Source of the DNA: JAYUHK01 sp043767025
GTDB taxonomy: Bacteria; Bacteroidota; Bacteroidia; Chitinophagales; Saprospiraceae
Direction: 5' to 3'
Assembly: GCA_043767025.1 (NCBI GenBank)
Contig: JAYUHK010000005.1
Location: 1 to 11,510, forward strand
Length of the DNA: 11,510 nucleotides
Part shown: positions 1-6,284 of the stretch, piece by piece
How positions within the stretch are numbered: position 1 is the stretch's first letter
Layout: each line of letters opens with the position of its first letter
Notes under the pieces: model-generated
Told to the model about the DNA's origin: nothing
What the model saw: the letters and a program-made list of their open reading frames with translations, nothing else
Database searches by the model: none
Position numbers and translations under genes: made by a program

Positions 1-137
1 CGCCAGACTTCAAACAGTTTTCGCTTCGCCAGACGATATTTTTGCAAAAACTTGAATTTCTACAAGGCACGTCTGAAAAGGCAGTCACATTGTATAAAAT
101 GCTGCCTGAAATTTTAGTAAAAAAATATTCTGCGTAA
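1..137 (+). CDS. 3' end of unidentified multicopy gene (left copy, partial)
   Basis: The frame beginning at position 3 is open from the window edge and ends at TAA 135-137. It encodes 44 residues that read like a soluble helical C-terminus (starts PDFKQFSLRQ, ends EILVKKYSA). A second copy on the opposite strand at the right edge has the same frame and almost the same protein (FSLRQTIFLQKLEFLQGTS is identical in both). This argues that the segment is coding rather than an intergenic repeat. I do not recognise the family. A transposase or another high-copy accessory protein is possible, but no motif supports either. The 5' part lies outside the window. Confidence 0.6.
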   Translation, partial: PDFKQFSLRQTIFLQKLEFLQGTSEKAVTLYKMLPEILVKKYSA

Positions 138-146
138 CATGAGTTA
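16..146 (+). repeat. Left arm of ~130-bp terminal inverted repeat
   Basis: Positions 16-146 match the reverse complement of 11379-11510. Bases 16-74 are identical (59/59). Bases 75-125 differ at eight positions (75, 80, 81, 87, 93, 104, 105, 125). A 1-base length difference follows near 126-132, and similarity ends at GAGTTA (141-146), a few bases past the stop codon. The identical part runs off the window on the right-hand copy, so the full repeat is longer than what is visible. Confidence 0.9.
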
Positions 147-241
147 ATATTGCAATTAATTGACGAGCAGTTACTCGTGCGGCTAAAAACTCAAAAATAC
201 TGAAAAACTATTCATACCAGCGTATTTACGTTTCTAAAAGC

Positions 242-1177
242 TCAAATCAACCCGATGCCATAAAAGACAACCAAATACATCAAACCTGCGACCATCAATA
301 ATTTGCTCAACAGACTGATTTTTGAAAAATTTGTCTTGCTTTTTGCTTGCGCAATTAGAAATAAAATATACAGATTGGGCAAAATGAGCAGCGCGACCAC
401 ATAGATTTTTTTGTAAAAACCAACGGCGGACAAGCTCAACGAAGCGCACAAAAGCAGCAGCAGCAAAACTCCAAAAAAAAGTGCCACACTTTTAGCAATC
501 GGAGTGCCGTAAGCGACGGGCAGCGTAAAATAGCTCGCCGCGCGGTCGCCCGCCACGTCCTCGCAGTCTTTAATAATTTCGCGGAGCATGGTAGTCAAAA
601 ACGAAAACAAGATGTAACTTCCAAAAATAGCGACTACTTCGAGCGCAGTTTTGGGCGCAGCAAAATTCAAACTTTGTATCGAACCTCGCTCTGCATACAA
701 AATAACGGCAGTCACAAAAGCGCAAAAAATCGCTACAACGATATTGCCCAACAAAACTGTTTTTTTAAAAAATAGCGAATACCAACGCAGCAAAACGACC
801 GCCACAGGATAAATCAGTAGTTGCTGGGGTTGCTGAACAACACGCGCCAAATAAATAGAAACCCCGAAGCCAAAAATCGTCAGAAACCAATATAAAATTT
901 GGACATTTTGGGTAGAAATTTGCTCTTGCACGAAGGTTTTTTCTGGTTTATTGACTTTATCCGCCTCATAATCCACCAAATCGTTGATAAGATAACTGCC
1001 TGCCGCAAGCAAGACAGTCGTTAGTACCAGCAAAAAAAAAGCGGTTTTATTGAGTGCAGGCGGTATATTGGACTTCCACAAAGCGGGCATCAACACCGCA
1101 TATTGGAGCAAATATTGCGTAAAAGCAACAATCAATAAATTCTGAAATCGGACAATGCGAAAAAAATACACGCGCAA
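242..1177 (-). CDS. UbiA-family prenyltransferase (probably geranylgeranylglycerol-phosphate geranylgeranyltransferase-like)
   Basis: This is a 311-residue polytopic membrane protein. Both Asp-rich motifs of the UbiA superfamily are visible: N65-D66-x2-D69-x3-D73 (INDLVDYEADKVNKPEK) and D204-x2-D207-x3-D211 (REIIKDCEDVAGD). These bind Mg2+-prenyl diphosphate. The pattern NDxxDxxxDxxNKPE and the later REIIKDxED resemble the Bacteroidota proteins annotated as archaeal-type geranylgeranylglycerol-phosphate geranylgeranyltransferases. A role as a MenA-like or other polyprenyl transferase cannot be excluded. The start is TTG at 1177: an in-frame TAA lies two codons upstream, and the N-terminus (MRVYFFRIVRFQNLL) begins where the family begins. 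The gene is transcribed away from the protease locus and converges on the partial gene at the left edge. The substrate is inferred from family resemblance, not shown. Confidence 0.85.
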   Translation of the reverse strand: MRVYFFRIVRFQNLLIVAFTQYLLQYAVLMPALWKSNIPPALNKTAFFLLVLTTVLLAAGSYLINDLVDYEADKVNKPEKTFVQEQISTQNVQILYWFLTIFGFGVSIYLARVVQQPQQLLIYPVAVVLLRWYSLFFKKTVLLGNIVVAIFCAFVTAVILYAERGSIQSLNFAAPKTALEVVAIFGSYILFSFLTTMLREIIKDCEDVAGDRAASYFTLPVAYGTPIAKSVALFFGVLLLLLLCASLSLSAVGFYKKIYVVALLILPNLYILFLIAQAKSKTNFSKISLLSKLLMVAGLMYLVVFYGIGLI

Positions 1178-1252
1178 AATTTAATTTGGTAATTATTTTA
1201 TAGATTGTGCCAAGTTAGGTCAAATTATGTAAAACCTATTAGAAAAGAATGT

Positions 1253-1260
1253 TATTTTTG
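1253..1260 (+). promoter_or_regulatory. Candidate Bacteroidota -7 box (TATTTTTG)
   Basis: This is a perfect match to the Bacteroidota sigma-A -7 consensus TAnnTTTG, in the 206-bp gap between the divergent UbiA gene and the substrate-binding-protein remnant. No clear TTTG -33 element lies ~20 bp upstream, so the call rests on the -7 box alone. Apart from this and the box at 1350-1357, I see nothing else in the 1178-1383 gap. Confidence 0.3.
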
Positions 1261-1349
1261 TGAAAAAAATACAGCGGCAGGTCAAAAATATTCGCAGGCG
1301 ACTGGAATTTTTCGTAGCACAAATGACAATATATTTTTATTTTTCTGAT

Positions 1350-1357
1350 TATCTTTG
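1350..1357 (+). promoter_or_regulatory. Candidate -7 box (TATCTTTG) for the remnant ORF and protease
   Basis: This is a second perfect TAnnTTTG match, ending 26 bp before the ATG at 1384. A transcript starting about 7 nt downstream of the box would have a leader of roughly 20 nt ahead of the remnant ORF and would continue into the protease gene. No -33 TTTG is evident at the usual spacing. Confidence 0.4.
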
Positions 1358-1383
1358 ACAATAAAAATCAATGTTCGATAGTT

Positions 1384-1590
1384 ATGAAAAGGGAAATTTT
1401 TGAGGCAAAACCTGACGTGATACTACTTTCGTCCGAGCCAAATTCATTTACAGACAAATATTCGGAGGATTTTCGTATCCTACGCCATAAAAGTAAAGTT
1501 TTGACAATAGATAGCGAGCTATTTTTATGGTATGATAGCCAAATGTCAAAATTTTCACTACATATCAATTTCTTAAAATCAAATTTATAA
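1384..1590 (+). pseudogene. C-terminal remnant of a helical-backbone metal receptor / substrate-binding protein
   Basis: This is a 68-codon open frame. Its residues ~8-55 (AKPDVILLSSEPNSF, then KVLTIDSELFLWYDSQ) match the usual C-terminal signature of Bacteroidota helical-backbone metal receptors (TroA/BtuF-like periplasmic binding proteins): a PDxxLLSSEPFPF segment, a spacer, then a [V/L]xGExFSWYGSR segment. Full-length members are around 250 residues, so about three quarters of the protein is missing. Upstream, the frame reads into AT-rich sequence with no family resemblance and meets TGA at 1324-1326. The FSWYGSR block has decayed to FLWYDSQ. The TAA (1588-1590) lies 2 nt before the protease ATG (1593), so the fragment could act as a translated leader. 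It is most likely a decayed gene, but expression is possible. Confidence 0.65.
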
Positions 1591-1592
1591 GC

Positions 1593-3236
1593 ATGAAAAA
1601 ATTTATTCTTACTTCAATCCTATTTTTACAAATATTTGTTGCTTTTTCGCAGCGCGAAGCCGCTAATCCAAATTATATTTTGGGCGAATTTATTGTAAAA
1701 ATAGACAAAAACGTGACAATACAAAATGTCGTTTTTGACCTCAAAAAATCATTTCCCGATTGTTTTTTGAAAGATTCTGTACCTACTTTTGGGATTTGGC
1801 TCGTCGCTTTCGACCCAACTCGAAGTGCCGAAAAAGATTTTTTGAAAGCTCTCCAATCCAATAAAAATGTCACCTATGCCGACTACAACCACCGCGTAGA
1901 AGAGCGCGCAGCCAACAAAGAACCCAACGACGGCGACTATGACCGACAATGGAACGTCCGAAAAGTGCAAGCACCCAAAGTCTGGGACGTGACGACGGGC
2001 GGCGTGACCGCTCTCGGCGACACGATAGTAGTAGCCGTGATGGAAGTGCTGGGTTGTGACATCTCGAACAACGAAATAAAGAATAATATTTGGTTCAATC
2101 GAAAAGAAATACCCAACAATGGCATCGACGACGACCAAAATGGCTACATAGACGACTTCAGAGGCTGGAACGTCACGAGTCTAAACGATTCATACATCGT
2201 CCGCTCGCACGGTACGAATGTAGCGAGCGTTATCGGCGCCACTGGCAACAACGGCAACGGCGTAGCGGGAGTGAACTGGAACGTAAAAATGTCTATCCTT
2301 GCTGGCATCGGCGACAAATTCAAAATTGCAAAAGCCTACGAATACATCTTCAAGATGCGCAAACTCTACAACCAAACCAACGGTGCGCGCGGTGCTTACA
2401 TCGTGGTCAGCAACGCTTCGTTGGGCATTTCGCCCGCTAATTTGGCGGAAGCTATTTCCGATTGTCAATTATTGGTCAATCCAATCTACGATTCGTTGGG
2501 CAAAGTCGGGGTTTTGAATATCACTGCGACAGCCAATGCCTCAATAAATGTAGATACGGACGGCGATATTATGGGAAATTGCAACCGAAAATACATGATT
2601 TCTGTCACCAATTCGGATAGTCTGGACAAAAAATACAGTGGCGCCGCTTTCGGAAAAAATAGTATTGACATGACTGCGCCGGGGACGAGTATCTACCTCG
2701 CAGATGTCAATAATTCCTACTCGACCTACTCGGGAACGTCTTTTGCTGCGCCTTTGGTGAGCGGCGGCGTGGCGTTGTTTTACAGTTTGCCGTCGGTTGC
2801 TTTCGCCAAGTACGCAAAGGATTTTCCAGAAGAAGCTACTCGCATGATGCGCGACGTAATACTCAACGGAGTGGACAAAATCCCCGCTTTAGAGCCACTC
2901 GTGACTACTGGTGGGCGGCTCAATTTGGCAAAAAGTTTTAAGATATTGACCGACCAATACGGCGGCTCCGTAGGCGCGCTCGATATTCAAAACCTTTTTC
3001 CGAATCCAGCATCTACTTACCTGACGCTGCTCTACGAAACGCCCGACTTCAAACCCTACAACGTTGCTATTTTTAATGTTTTGGGGCAGCTCGTGCAGCA
3101 AGAGGTACTGAATCCGCCTTTTACGGGCAAAAAAACGGCGACTTTTGATGTGTCACGGCTTGCGCAAGGATTGTATTTTTTGAGCATCAACGACGGCAAC
3201 AAATACAAAAGTGTGCATAAGTTTGTCATTCAATAG
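1593..3236 (+). CDS. Exported subtilisin-like (S8) protease with T9SS sorting domain, altered catalytic Asp site
   Basis: 547 residues. Residues 1-20 form a Sec signal peptide (MKKFILTSILFLQIFVAFSQ). Residues ~28-105 form a propeptide-like region. The S8 domain spans ~118-455 and residues ~465-547 form a type A T9SS C-terminal sorting domain (NLFPNPAS, then VLGQLVQQ, then LAQGLYFLSI). The catalytic His is in SHGTNVAS (His206), the nucleophile is Ser383 in SGTSFAAP, and the oxyanion Asn is probably Asn314 in TATAN. The Asp site is abnormal: where family members read VAVIDTGVD, this protein reads VAVMEVLGCD, placing Glu151 at the Asp position and destroying the DTG motif. Asp156 lies nearby. 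The protein is expected to cross the inner membrane by Sec and the outer membrane by T9SS. It may be a low-activity or non-catalytic member. The start follows the remnant ORF stop by 2 nt. Confidence 0.9.
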   Translation: MKKFILTSILFLQIFVAFSQREAANPNYILGEFIVKIDKNVTIQNVVFDLKKSFPDCFLKDSVPTFGIWLVAFDPTRSAEKDFLKALQSNKNVTYADYNHRVEERAANKEPNDGDYDRQWNVRKVQAPKVWDVTTGGVTALGDTIVVAVMEVLGCDISNNEIKNNIWFNRKEIPNNGIDDDQNGYIDDFRGWNVTSLNDSYIVRSHGTNVASVIGATGNNGNGVAGVNWNVKMSILAGIGDKFKIAKAYEYIFKMRKLYNQTNGARGAYIVVSNASLGISPANLAEAISDCQLLVNPIYDSLGKVGVLNITATANASINVDTDGDIMGNCNRKYMISVTNSDSLDKKYSGAAFGKNSIDMTAPGTSIYLADVNNSYSTYSGTSFAAPLVSGGVALFYSLPSVAFAKYAKDFPEEATRMMRDVILNGVDKIPALEPLVTTGGRLNLAKSFKILTDQYGGSVGALDIQNLFPNPASTYLTLLYETPDFKPYNVAIFNVLGQLVQQEVLNPPFTGKKTATFDVSRLAQGLYFLSINDGNKYKSVHKFVIQ

Positions 3237-3272
3237 CTTTTTTTTGGGTGTTGTTTCCTATTTTGCCCATCT

Positions 3273-3349
3273 TCTAATCCTCTCAATCCTGTTCGTGCCT
3301 TTTTTATTGTCAGGAAAAGATTTTTAAGATTACAGAATTTACACGATTT
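3273..3349. repeat. Possible dispersed intergenic repeat with 9-nt periodicity
   Basis: It lies in the 276-bp gap between the protease and dapF. The left half carries two 9-mers ending in AATCCT (3273-3281 and 3282-3290). The right half carries ACAGAATTT and ACACGATTT (3332-3340 and 3341-3349) with AAGATTTTT and AAGATTAC just before them. On the - strand the units read AATC-type first and AGGATT-type after a ~20-nt centre, giving a loose palindromic layout. I recall similar AATCCTG-unit intergenic repeats in Bacteroidota, but copy number cannot be judged from one example. In the rest of the gap I see only AT-rich sequence and no clear terminator hairpin. Confidence 0.35.
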
Positions 3350-3512
3350 TTTTGTTCGCTATCTTGTCAATCTTCATACATTTTGAACCGCAATCAATTA
3401 TTTTGACTAATTTTACAAAGAAATATAGTCTATCCAAACAATATTATAAGCTTTTAAATCCAGAGGTTTAGATTTCATAAAAACCCTTTTCAAGCCAAAT
3501 ATTCGAAACAAT

Positions 3513-4298
3513 ATGCAAATTCATTTTTATAAATATCAGGGGACAGGAAACGACTTTGTGATGATTGACCAGCGCGAAAGTCAGCCGCTTTCGCGAAATA
3601 ATAAATACGAAATTAATAAAATTTGTGACAGAAGATTCGGCATCGGCGCGGACGGTTTGATTCTGCTCCAAAAGCACGCAACCGCCGACTTCGAGATGAT
3701 TTATTTCAATGCCGACGGCAGCGAAAGTACGATGTGTGGCAACGGCGGACGTTGCATTGTCGCCTTCGCCAACAGTTTGGGCATCACGGGCGCAAGCTGC
3801 GTTTTTCAGGCGATAGACGGACTGCACGAAGCAAAAATCACCGCCAGCGAAGTAGAACTTAAAATGATAGATGTGAAAAATGTAGCACAAAATTTGGATT
3901 TTTTCCTTTTAGATACTGGCTCACCACATTATGTTCGGTTTGTGAACGATTTGAAAGTAATAAATATTTTTGAAGAAGGCAGACACACGGCACATTCCGA
4001 CCGATTCGCCGCCGAAGGTGTGAATGTCAATTTTGTGGAGCAGATGGGGGAGCGGCAGCTCCGCATCGCTACTTACGAGCGCGGCGTGGAAGCCGAAACA
4101 CTTTCTTGTGGCACAGGCGTGACCGCCGCCGCCGTTTCTTTTTGCCTCCAACAGCAACTGTTTGACACTCAATGTATTGCGTTTGAAACCAAAGGTGGAA
4201 ACCTGCACGTCCGCCTGCAACGCACCGATGATATTTTTACCAATATCTGGCTTTGCGGAGCCGCACACCGAGTCTTTGAAGGAAAAATCGAACTCTAA
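3513..4298 (+). CDS. dapF: Diaminopimelate epimerase
   Basis: DapF is a PLP-independent cytosolic racemase that converts LL-diaminopimelate to the meso form for lysine and peptidoglycan synthesis. The two-cysteine acid/base pair is present: Cys75 in MCGNGGRC and Cys199 in SCGTGVTA. Other family blocks are GTGNDFVMID near the N-terminus, GIGADGLILL (43-52), FNADGS (65-70), DTGSPHYV (134-141) and the ETKGG strand near 225-229. The length of 261 residues is normal for compact Bacteroidota DapF proteins. The ATG at 3513 starts directly with the conserved first beta strand. It is the first gene of the + strand housekeeping run, and purC follows after a 108-bp gap with its own promoter-like boxes. 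Confidence 0.97.
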   Translation: MQIHFYKYQGTGNDFVMIDQRESQPLSRNNKYEINKICDRRFGIGADGLILLQKHATADFEMIYFNADGSESTMCGNGGRCIVAFANSLGITGASCVFQAIDGLHEAKITASEVELKMIDVKNVAQNLDFFLLDTGSPHYVRFVNDLKVINIFEEGRHTAHSDRFAAEGVNVNFVEQMGERQLRIATYERGVEAETLSCGTGVTAAAVSFCLQQQLFDTQCIAFETKGGNLHVRLQRTDDIFTNIWLCGAAHRVFEGKIEL

Positions 4299-4333
4299 AA
4301 CATATTTTTTAGAAATATCTCGTATAGGTTTCA

Positions 4334-4384
4334 TATTTTTGATGTACTTTTGGACTGCGATTTGTAAGCAAATTTGTAGTTTTG
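4334..4384 (+). promoter_or_regulatory. Cluster of three -7 boxes upstream of purC
   Basis: Three perfect TAnnTTTG matches lie in the 108-bp dapF-purC gap: TATTTTTG (4334-4341), TACTTTTG (4345-4352) and TAGTTTTG (4377-4384). The last would start RNA near 4391, leaving a ~16-nt leader before the ATG at 4407. None has a TTTG -33 element at the expected ~20-bp spacing; the nearest is TTTG at 4349-4352, 24 bp from the third box. Confidence 0.45.
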
Positions 4385-4402
4385 CATCGTCCAACAGTCC
4401 AA
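4350..4402. repeat. 8-bp perfect inverted repeat around the purC promoter region
   Basis: TTGGACTG (4350-4357) and CAGTCCAA (4395-4402) are exact inverted copies 37 nt apart. Next to the arms, CGAT (4358-4361) can pair with ATCG (4386-4389), and an inner ATTTG/CAAAT hairpin lies at 4360-4373 as an alternative fold. TCCAA occurs twice on the right side (4390-4394 and 4398-4402). The arms enclose the TAGTTTTG box and end 4 nt before the purC ATG. This could be an operator or an RNA fold in read-through transcripts from dapF. Function is unknown. Confidence 0.45.
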
Positions 4403-4406
4403 TTTT

Positions 4407-5396
4407 ATGACCGACCAACATACCATTCGTAGCACACATTTTCATTTTGAAGGGCAAACCGCTTTTTACAAAGGCAAAGTTCGAGATGTCTATACTATTG
4501 ATAGTCAGTTAGTTATGATTGCATCGGACCGAATTTCGGCATTCGATTGTGTGTTGCCCCGCGCCATTCCACACAAAGGGCAGGTACTCAACCAGTTGGC
4601 GGCGCACTTTTTGGCGGCGACCTCCGACCTTGTCCCCAACTGGCTTCACGCCACGCCCGACCCCAATGTCGCCATCGGCGAAGCCTGTGAGCCGTTCAAA
4701 GTAGAGATGGTTATTCGCGGTTATTTGGTGGGTCACGCGTGGCGCACCTACGCTGCGGGCGGGCGAGAGCTTTGCGGCGTTGCGCTGCCCGACGGCTTGA
4801 AAGAAAACGATATATTTCCGTCGCCCATCATTACGCCGACCACGAAAGCCGCCGTCGGACACGACGAAGATATTTCGAGAGAGCATATTTTGGAGGAAAA
4901 TATTGTTTCCGAAAAAGATTATTTGGTTTTAGAAAAATATACCCGCCAATTATTCCAGCGCGGAACAGAAATGGCTGCGGCTCGCGGATTGATTTTGGTG
5001 GACACAAAATACGAATTTGGCAAAAAAAGTGACGGCACTATTTGCGTAATAGACGAAATCCATACGCCCGATAGCTCCCGCTATTTTTACGCCGAAGGCT
5101 ACGCAGCGCGCCAAGAAAAAGGTGAAAAACAAGCCCAACTCTCCAAAGAGTTTGTCCGTGAATGGCTGATTGCCAACGGATTTCAGGGCAAAGACGGGCA
5201 GCAAATCCCGCCGATGAGCGACGAGTGGGTGCGCCAAATTTCCGACCGCTATATAGAACTTTTCGAGCAAGTAACAGGCGCAAAATTTGCAAAAGCCGAC
5301 ACACAAAATATCGAAGAACGCATAAAAATCAACGTAGAAAATTGGTTGAAAACGAATACAATCCAATTATCGGTTAAAAATTCAAAATTCAACTAA
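4407..5396 (+). CDS. purC: Phosphoribosylaminoimidazole-succinocarboxamide synthase (SAICAR synthetase)
   Basis: PurC is the cytosolic ATP-dependent ligase that joins aspartate to CAIR in de novo purine synthesis. Family blocks appear in order: YKGKVRDVYT (21-30, nucleotide-binding hairpin), ASDRISAFD (39-47), GQVLNQL (58-64), EMVIRGYLVGHAW (100-112), SPIITPTTKA (139-148), DTKYEFG (199-205) and DEIHTPDSSRYF (216-227). At 329 residues it is the longer form usual in Bacteroidota rather than the ~240-residue enterobacterial form. The last eight residues (SVKNSKFN) come from an A-rich AAAATTC-type repeat tract and look like a non-conserved tail. fabI starts 27 nt later with only an A-rich leader, so the two are probably co-transcribed. 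Confidence 0.97.
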   Translation: MTDQHTIRSTHFHFEGQTAFYKGKVRDVYTIDSQLVMIASDRISAFDCVLPRAIPHKGQVLNQLAAHFLAATSDLVPNWLHATPDPNVAIGEACEPFKVEMVIRGYLVGHAWRTYAAGGRELCGVALPDGLKENDIFPSPIITPTTKAAVGHDEDISREHILEENIVSEKDYLVLEKYTRQLFQRGTEMAAARGLILVDTKYEFGKKSDGTICVIDEIHTPDSSRYFYAEGYAARQEKGEKQAQLSKEFVREWLIANGFQGKDGQQIPPMSDEWVRQISDRYIELFEQVTGAKFAKADTQNIEERIKINVENWLKTNTIQLSVKNSKFN

Positions 5397-5423
5397 AAAA
5401 ATCAAAACTAAAAATTCAAAAAA

Positions 5424-6227
5424 ATGTCAAACAACTTATTAGCGGGCAAAAAAGGAATTATATTTGGCGCACTTGATGAGCAATCCATCGCGTGGAAAGT
5501 CGCTACGGCGGCTCACGCACAGGGCGCGCAAATCGTCCTCACCAACGCGCCAGTGGCGATGAGATTCGGAGCTATCGCCCAATTAGGCGAGCAGATTGGT
5601 GCGCCGATTGTGCCTGCCGATGCCACTTCGCTGGAGGATATGAATAATTTATTCACAAAAGCGATGGAACATTTTGGCGGAAAAATGGATTTTGTGCTGC
5701 ACTCCATCGGAATGTCACTCAACGTCCGAAAAGGAAAAGATTATACCAATTTGAATTATGATTTTATGCAAAAAACATTTGACATTTCGGCTATTTCTTT
5801 TCATAAAATGATGCAGACGATGCTCCAACTCGACGCTATCAACGACGGCGGAAGCATTCTGGCATTGACTTACATAGCTGCACAGCGCGTTTTTCCTGAC
5901 TACAGCGAAATGGCGGAATCAAAAGCATTGCTCGAAAGTTTTGCGCGGAGCTTTGGCTATCATTTCGGTACGCTCAAAAAAGTACGCGTCAATACCGTGT
6001 CACAATCGCCCACTTTTACGACCGCAGGAAGTGGCGTAAAAGGCTTCAAAGAATTTTTTGACTACGCCGACAAAATGTCGCCACTCGGCAACGCCAGTGC
6101 GGAAGCCTGTGCAGATTATTGCATCACACTTTTTAGCGATTTGACTCGCTCTGTGACTATGCAAAATCTCTACCACGACGGCGGATTCAGCAATATGGGT
6201 ATGAGTCCAGCTCTGATTGGTCTGTAA
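5424..6227 (+). CDS. fabI: Enoyl-[acyl-carrier-protein] reductase (NADH), FabI
   Basis: FabI is the short-chain dehydrogenase that performs the last reduction of each fatty acid elongation cycle in the cytosol. 267 residues. The N-terminal Rossmann block is KKGIIFGALDEQSIAW (9-24), where the family has G-x5-SIAW. HSIGMS lies at 93-98. The active-site pair is Tyr160 and Lys167 in DYSEMAESKALLES, with the second conserved Tyr150 in LALTYIAAQR. The C-terminal block YHDGGFSNMG is also conserved. GALDEQ in place of GVANxx is the usual Bacteroidota form. The A-rich 27-nt leader has no Shine-Dalgarno sequence. Confidence 0.95.
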   Translation: MSNNLLAGKKGIIFGALDEQSIAWKVATAAHAQGAQIVLTNAPVAMRFGAIAQLGEQIGAPIVPADATSLEDMNNLFTKAMEHFGGKMDFVLHSIGMSLNVRKGKDYTNLNYDFMQKTFDISAISFHKMMQTMLQLDAINDGGSILALTYIAAQRVFPDYSEMAESKALLESFARSFGYHFGTLKKVRVNTVSQSPTFTTAGSGVKGFKEFFDYADKMSPLGNASAEACADYCITLFSDLTRSVTMQNLYHDGGFSNMGMSPALIGL

Positions 6228-6284
6228 GTTTTTAGGTAAATGTTTTCTTCGTTCCTTAAAAAAAACACTGATTATCAATTATTT

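Noticed and set aside
1..34. Direct repeat CGCCAGAC at 1-8 and 27-34
   Set aside because: It is a short 8-mer in two different codon phases of a reading frame, and the window edge prevents judging whether more copies exist.
153..178. CAATTAATTG palindrome (153-162) and 5-bp hairpin ACGAG/CTCGT (163-178) as a terminator between the left partial gene and the UbiA gene
   Set aside because: The stem is only 5 bp and no T-run follows on either strand; it could arise by chance in AT-rich sequence.
1260..1357. 32-codon GTG-started ORF in the gap upstream of the metal-receptor remnant
   Set aside because: It has low-complexity, basic and aromatic composition, no recognisable motif and no supporting homology; it is probably chance.
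2090..2200. Frameshift as the explanation for the broken protease Asp motif
   Set aside because: The frame on both sides is continuous and in register with the family; the change is an in-frame substitution with about one extra codon, not a shift.
3921..4457. 178-codon - strand open frame opposite the dapF 3' end and purC start
   Set aside because: It is antisense to two confidently assigned genes and their promoter gap, with no recognisable domain.
6240..6284. N-terminal extension of MazG from ATG 6240
   Set aside because: The 15 extra residues lack family similarity, and the ATG at 6285 matches the usual MazG start.
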